A stretch of DNA of 64,000 nucleotides from Syngnathus acus (lineage: Eukaryota > Chordata > Actinopteri > Syngnathiformes > Syngnathidae): NCBI RefSeq assembly GCF_901709675.1, contig NC_051089.1:17854008-17918007 (forward strand), read 5' to 3'. Positions 59,153 to 64,000 of the stretch are shown here, in pieces. Within the stretch, counting starts at the first letter, position 1. Each line of letters opens with the position of its first letter. The translations under genes and the position numbers were made by a program. The notes below the pieces were generated by a model. It saw nothing but the letters and a program-made list of their open reading frames with translations. It was not told the origin of the DNA and searched no databases.

Positions 59153-59928
59153 TAATAACAATACTGATTAAGTGTTTGAATCCAAAGCTATGAGGAGATC
59201 ATTAGTCACTTAAGCAAGTGCTGTCTCGGTGGAATGATGAGCTCTAAAACTGAAAACTGAAAAGATTCATATTAATTATTGGCGACTGTGTAATTAATAA
59301 GCTGCTGCGCTACTACTTTTTCAAGAAGTTTTGCTATAAATGGGAGATTTGAAACTGGCCTATAATTACTGAGACAATCCGGGTCGAGATTTGGTCACTT
59401 AAGTAGCGGTTTAATGATAGCGGTTTTAAAGGCTGTTAGCACTATACCAGAGGAGACAGACAGATTAATTATATTTAAGTCCTAAAATTTGAAATCATTC
59501 TTTAAATAGTTTGGCTGGAAGCGGGTCGAGTAAACATGTTGTTTTTTTAGCCGCACTAACCAATTGTGTAAGCCTTTCAAGGGACACGCTTTTAAAATTT
59601 GAGAGGGTTATTGCATGATCGTCAGCGCCGGTAATCGACTGAGCAATTGGAACGGTCATCTTGATCTCATCCCTAATGGATACAATCTTTTGAGCGAAAA
59701 TTTTCATGAACTCGTCGGCTGAGTGGAAGGAGCTATCGGAGGTCGGCTGGCGTAGTGTTAGCTTTGCCACTGTATCAAATAAGTACTTAGGATTGTTTTT
59801 GTTGAGATTAATAATTTGCAAGAAATAATTTTTTCTAAGATAAGCGCATCATTGTATTTCAGGAGGCTGTCACGCCATGCCTGATGGAAAACCTCAAGTT
59901 TGGTTAAACGGCATTTGCTTTCTACATA

Positions 59929-60985
59929 CCGTATTTTTCGGACTAAAAGTCGCTCCGGAATATACGTCGCATCAGCCATAAAATGCACAATAAAGTGAAC
60001 CGTATATAAGTCACTCCGGAGTATTAGTCGCATTTTGGGGGAAATTTATTCGATAAAATCCAACACCAAGAACAGACATGAACGAGCAACAACAGGCTAA
60101 ACGATACAGTATGCTAACGTGACATAAACACAAACGAGACGCTGAGAACGGGTCTGATGTAACAATAACAGTTATTCAAATAACTATAACATAAATAAGA
60201 CCTTTATCAAACCATCTGTGTCACTCCAAATCATTAAAGCCATCGATCGAGTTGGTCCTCCTTTATGTAAACAAGTCCGACGTCAGCGGCGCGTTGCAGT
60301 TCAAATTTTTCTACAGGCCCATATAACAATATATAAACTATGAATGAAATAACAATAATATTAACAACAATTTTATCGAACCATCCGTGTCACTCCAAAT
60401 CAATGAATCCATCAGAATCTTCGTCTTCCGTGTCACTTGAAAAAAGAAAAAAAAAAAAAAACACAGCTGTTGACGCCGGAAAGACTACGTGCGCCGCGGA
60501 CGTCAGACTAGATATATCAAATAAATGTAATATAAACAACAATTTTATCGAACCATCCGTGTCACTCCAAATCAATAAATTCATCAGAATCTTCGTCTTC
60601 CGTGTCACTTACAAAAAAAACAACACAGCTGTTGACACCGGAACTACGTGCGCCGCTGACGTCAGACTAGATATATCAAATAAATGTAATATAAACAACA
60701 ATTTTAACGAACCATCCGTGTCACTCCAAATCATTAAATCGACTGGAATATTCATCCTCTGTGCCAAAAAAACCCACAAAAAAAACAGCTGTCGATTCCG
60801 GACCTACGTGCGCCGCTGACGTCAGCCTCGTTGTCAGTTGGCGGCTCCAATTATTCCACAGATCTACGTATATAACTATATTGTAGTGTTACCAAAGTAC
60901 CAGGCAAGACGTGGGTTTGGTAACCGGCTCTTTATTTCACAAATGAGCCAACACACGCAAGCGCCCTGGATCGCTCTTACCTCTA
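59929..60985 (-). mobile_element. pogo-type element, family 1, right end missing, 4-5 tail modules
   Basis: Left end CCGTATTTTTCGGACTAAAA after TA. Minus-strand tail modules (DTEDED..GFIDLE then TGA) near 60225, 60390, 60570 and 60725, about 155-180 bp apart. The segment GTTACCAAAG...CTTTATTTCACAAA near 60890-60945 matches other members. The second inverted end is not seen; sequence passes into L2 copy c near 60985. Confidence 0.8.
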
Positions 60986-61311
60986 AAATGTTTATTAGCG
61001 CGGCGGGAAGATACGACCATAGGAATTTGATAGTTAATATTCGGCAAACATGTAATATTATCTGGAACAGGCACCGTTCCATCAACGAGACCGGTCAGGG
61101 TGTAGTGATTGGATTTGTCTACTACCTCAGTAGAGAATGTGTCAATGTATACTGTAGCACTATTCAAACTGTGACGCTCTAGTCTACACAAGGAGCTATG
61201 TGCATGCTGGGAATCTAGCCTAACGCTAGTTAACTTTAACTTAACAGACTCCAAACCCATCCTAACAGGTGGCCTAGTCACCTGTGACCCGGCCTGCTCT
61301 GAGGTGACCTG

Positions 61312-62088
61312 TCATGAATGGCTCAAACAGTAATCTATATTCCTTGACAGAGTGAAGGCGCCTTCACGGTTAGGATGAAGGCCGTCCTTCCTCAGCAGGT
61401 CAGGGCGGCCCCAGAAGGAGGACCAGTTATCTATAAAATACAGTCCCTGCTTCTTACAGAAACCAGCCATCCATCGATTAAGGGAGACTAATCTACTAAA
61501 CATCTCATCAGTGCCTCTCCCAGGCAGGGGGCCAGAGACAAATACTTGATGCCAACTCATCTTTCTGGCGAGCTCACAAGTCCTCGCTATGTTTTTCTTT
61601 GTGATCTCTGATTGCCTCATCCTAACATCATTGGAGCCAACATGTATCACTATATCCGAGTAGCTAGTGTTGTTGGACCTACGCTGTTGACTAGACCTAT
61701 TGCGAGCCAACTCCCTAAGATTAGCTTTTATGTCAGGTGCTCTGCCTCCAGGGATACACATTACCGTGGCTGGATTTGTAAGCGTGATGTTTCGGGTAAT
61801 GGAGTCACCTATGACCAAAGTGCGAGAGCCAGTAGACCGAGATGGCTTGGGACGGCTATGCGTTTTAACTGGCTCATCGCAGTTAGCAAGCCGCTTGGGG
61901 CTAATGCTAACTGGGCTATCGGGCTGACTACAGCCCGCATCTGTGTCCGCCACATCTACGGTTATCGCACTATTCTGCTCTAGCTGGCGGATACGTCCCT
62001 TTAGCAGAGACAACCTCTCTAAGAGAAAGGTGCAGTTGGTGCACGAAGCCGTACAAACCTCTTGATCCGCAGCCATACTCAGATCCAT
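61312..62088 (-). CDS. L2 ORF1: SGNH/GDSL esterase-domain protein
   Basis: An unbroken frame of 258 residues. The N terminus has a short Cys-rich and leucine-zipper-like part (CTASCTNCTFLLERLSLLK). The esterase domain shows the four SGNH blocks: LVIGDSITRNITL (Ser, near residue 92), IPGGRAPDIKANL (Gly), VIHVGSNDVRMR (Asn) and LLRKDGLHPNREGA (Asp/His, near 238). Esterase-like ORF1 proteins are known from CR1/L2-group LINEs, where they are thought to act with the RNA particle. It ends 31 bases before a second frame (60937-61281) that looks like the ORF2 lead. All catalytic positions look intact although ORF2 downstream is broken. Confidence 0.88.
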   Translation of the reverse strand: MDLSMAADQEVCTASCTNCTFLLERLSLLKGRIRQLEQNSAITVDVADTDAGCSQPDSPVSISPKRLANCDEPVKTHSRPKPSRSTGSRTLVIGDSITRNITLTNPATVMCIPGGRAPDIKANLRELARNRSSQQRRSNNTSYSDIVIHVGSNDVRMRQSEITKKNIARTCELARKMSWHQVFVSGPLPGRGTDEMFSRLVSLNRWMAGFCKKQGLYFIDNWSSFWGRPDLLRKDGLHPNREGAFTLSRNIDYCLSHS

Positions 62089-62139
62089 CCCGTTGACAAT
62101 GCGCTTCTTTTAACAAAGGTTTGGCGCGCTTCCTTGACA

Positions 62140-62275
62140 GGCGATACTGCTGCTGTTTCGGTCACGTGACTTTCTTAAAGCGATGCACGCACCGACACGG
62201 GGCTTCGCTCTATGAGCTCTAAACATGCGCCGACGCATCGGTGTTGGGCGACCCATCACTACTGTATAGGATGTA
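62140..62275. mobile_element. Possible hAT right end
   Basis: GGTGTTGGGCGACCCATCACTACTG at 62242-62266 resembles a fish hAT terminus, and CGGTCACGTGACTTTC is typical of subterminal parts. No left partner; weak. The following DNA to about 62640 has no recognised feature. Confidence 0.35.
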
Positions 62276-62639
62276 CATGTTTTACATTAATGGGAATTAA
62301 AATGGGAATTCATCGTACTTGGAGCTTGGGAAAACATTTAACTAATTTACAGTTACTTTGAGAAAAAATGTTTTAGAGGTTGAGCAAATAGTACAATTGA
62401 ATACAGTTCAAAACCAAAAATAAACGTTTATTTTCAATAACAATATAAAGTATTCTTTAAATACAATTATATTCATCAACTCAGTGGGATTCATTTTTCA
62501 CACAGCCACTCACGGAAACACAATAGTCATTAAATTGAACTGCAGGTTAGCAAGAGCTCAGGATTTCAGAATTGCGCGCTGGCACTCATGGGAAATGTGG
62601 TCAATGTCAGGCAAATTACTACCGCCTTTGTCAATATGG

Positions 62640-63335
62640 TGCCGCCATAACCAACAGAAAACAGAATTTTGTATAATGGGCCTTAAAATGTTTTTTGAAT
62701 TTTTTTCTATCTTCAAAAGACAAGCTGCAGATCTCTTATCAAATCCCCAAAAGCACCACCAAAGCAAAGTCAGAGGCCAACTCTTGTCAAACTTTATTCA
62801 GAGAAATTGGCGTAATCCACATACTCTATTTAAAACTATTGATTCTCCACTTAAACACCATCAGGCTATTTGAACAAGGGCTCTGGTTTTACACTCAATC
62901 CCTCTGTCCATGTTCCTTGTTCCTTAAAATTCTTTTAAGCTTCCATGATACTTTTAGAGGATGTGGTTTACCAGATGAAGCCATCCTGCTCTCCTTATGA
63001 CTTTGGTCTTCCTCATTTATTTAAGGAGGTTCTTGAGTATTGTGGAATCAGTTTTGGCAATTATAAACAGCAGTCTTTTGTCTGATGCAGTCCCACAACA
63101 TTTTAAATGTGCAACCACTGCTTAAGAAATCTGGCCTTGATCAAGGTGTGCTGTCTATTTTTTGACCCCGGTCCAGGCTGCCTTTTATTTCTAAAATTCT
63201 GGAAACAGTGGTACACACAGTTAAAATCTTTCTTGGATGAACACAATGTCACAATACTTTTCCAATCAGGTTTCAAGTTGATGCGTAATACAGAAACAGC
63301 CCTGTTACAAGTTTTTAATGATACCCAATCAACCG
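62640..63335 (+). pseudogene. L2-like LINE reverse transcriptase, badly decayed
   Basis: Across frames: NPHTLFKTIDSPLKHHQAI, then LLKKSGLDQGVLSIF, FLKFWKQWYTQLKSFLDEHN and ILFQSGFKLMRNTETALLQV FND. These match the linker and first RT blocks (FQSGF..TETALL) of L2-type ORF2. It ends where the SINE begins; the catalytic motifs are absent. Confidence 0.75.
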
Positions 63336-63632
63336 CTTTATTCCCAGGAGGGTTGAGGGTGTGCTGGATTCTATCCCAGCAGTCTTTGGGCAGTAGGCAG
63401 GGGACACCCTGACTCATTGATTGCCAGCCAATTGCAGGGCACACAAACAATTTACGGGCAATTTGGACTGTTCAATTGGCCGACAATGCATGTCTGGAAT
63501 GTAGGAGGAAACTGGAGTACCCAGAGGAAACTGACGCAGGCATGGGGAGAACATGCAAACTCCACACAGGAAGGCGGACCCGGAATCGAACCCACAACCT
63601 CTGCACTGTGAGGCCGATGTGCTAACCTGTGT
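63336..63632 (-). repeat. tRNA-derived SINE (type B)
   Basis: Plus-strand wording GAACATGCAAACTCCACACAGG, GGAATCGAACCCACAACC (B box complement) and CTGTGAGGCCGATGTGCTAA show the tRNA head at its right end. The left end has TGGATTCTATCCCAGC. Inserted in the L2-like LINE. Confidence 0.88.
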
Positions 63633-63732
63633 AAATATTTAGTCGATCGGAATTAATTGAGAATAGTAAAAGTTAAAAAAAAAAATACAGTGACCAACAG
63701 ATAGCAGCATTGGGACAACCATATATCATGTA

Positions 63733-64000
63733 CCGTATTTTCTGCCCTAAAAGGCGCACCGGATTATAAGGCGCACCTTCAATGAACGGCCCATTTTAAA
63801 ACTTTGTCCATATATAAGGCGCACCGGATTATAAGGCGCATAAAATAGAAGCTATACTGCAACAAACTGAGGTTGACTAGGGTTGCGGTATGCATCCACT
63901 AGCCAATAACCAACGAGCCCTCTGTAAACAATCGCGTTTCTCAAACGATCTCCTATAAAATGATCGGAACTGACTAAAGTTCGATCTAACGCATTGGTAC
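63733..64000. mobile_element. pogo-type element, family 3, cut by window end
   Basis: Left end CCGTATTTTCTGCCCTAAAA after TA, then two copies of GGCGCACCGGATTATAAGGC. GACTAGGGTTGCGGTATGCA and CCACTAGCCAATAACC follow. No transposase frame within the visible 268 bases. Confidence 0.85.

Larger units (their letters stand above)
56725..62110 (-). mobile_element. L2-type LINE, copy c, long and decayed, with ORF1
   Basis: 3' end near 56728 (TCAATTCAAGTCAAGTTTAT). RT in 57658-58260 ([36 protein letters not shown]). A family-4 MITE (58261-59152) sits just before the first catalytic Asp. RT start and linker at 59160-59926 (FMKIFAQKIVSIRDEIK). A pogo family-1 piece follows (59929-about 60985), then the ORF2 start and ORF1 (61312-62088). 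Several stops and shifts; dead. Confidence 0.85.

Overview
The window is eukaryotic and fits a repeat-rich teleost (percomorph-type) fish. It carries tRNA-derived SINEs, Rex1-, RTE/Rex3- and L2-type LINEs, hAT, pogo and Tc1/mariner DNA transposons and a Ty3/gypsy fragment of kinds common in fish. The only host gene I recognise is a teleost ccdc102a. The species cannot be fixed from this sequence.

Host gene: two coding exons of ccdc102a lie on the + strand, at 25616-26036 (coding from the ATG at 25686) and 47922-48293. Both have canonical splice sites and join in phase 0. The intron between them is about 21.9 kb and consists almost entirely of transposable elements. Later exons were not found and probably lie beyond the window. 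A CpG-rich stretch near 8.9-9.3 kb is a speculative promoter.

Layout. 1-3.6 kb: Tc1 transposase remnant, then a Jockey/CR1-group LINE split by a hAT MITE. 3.6-5.95 kb: pogo-type element with a SINE, tandem repeats and a Rex1 3' end inside. 6-8.8 kb: SINE, LINE 3' end, two small hAT MITEs. 8.8-18 kb: less repetitive DNA with pogo-type elements at 10.0, 12.2, 13.0 and 15.6 kb and microsatellites. 18.2-25.4 kb: an RTE/Rex3 LINE cut by a hAT element (itself holding a Rex1 LINE) and by an L2 LINE (itself holding another hAT). 26.3-32.3 kb: two pogo elements, the second with a decayed full transposase gene into which an RTE LINE inserted with a 17-bp target duplication. 32.5-37.6 kb: a long LTR-like repeat inside a SINE, carrying three other elements. 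37.8-43.9 kb: a mariner-type element holding a pogo-type element, which holds a SINE and a nearly intact L2. 43.9-47.8 kb: hAT elements, Rex1 pieces and a compound microsatellite. 48.6-51.6 kb: hAT ends and a Ty3/gypsy gag-protease fragment. 51.6-55 kb: pogo element with a second, inverted copy of the LTR-like repeat. 55-64 kb: hAT parts, a pogo-type MITE, a third L2 with a separate SGNH-esterase ORF1, a degraded L2-like LINE, a SINE and the start of another pogo element.

Target-site duplications (TA for pogo/mariner, 8 bp for hAT, 5 bp for the LTR-like repeat, 17 bp for the RTE LINE, 11 bp for one SINE) make the nesting order readable directly. Element genes act only for their own mobility and nearly all are broken. 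I found no new defence or metabolic system. The most unusual signals are the paired long LTR-like repeats, the multiplied transposase-tail modules in one pogo family, and a SINE that appears to travel as internal cargo of a DNA transposon.
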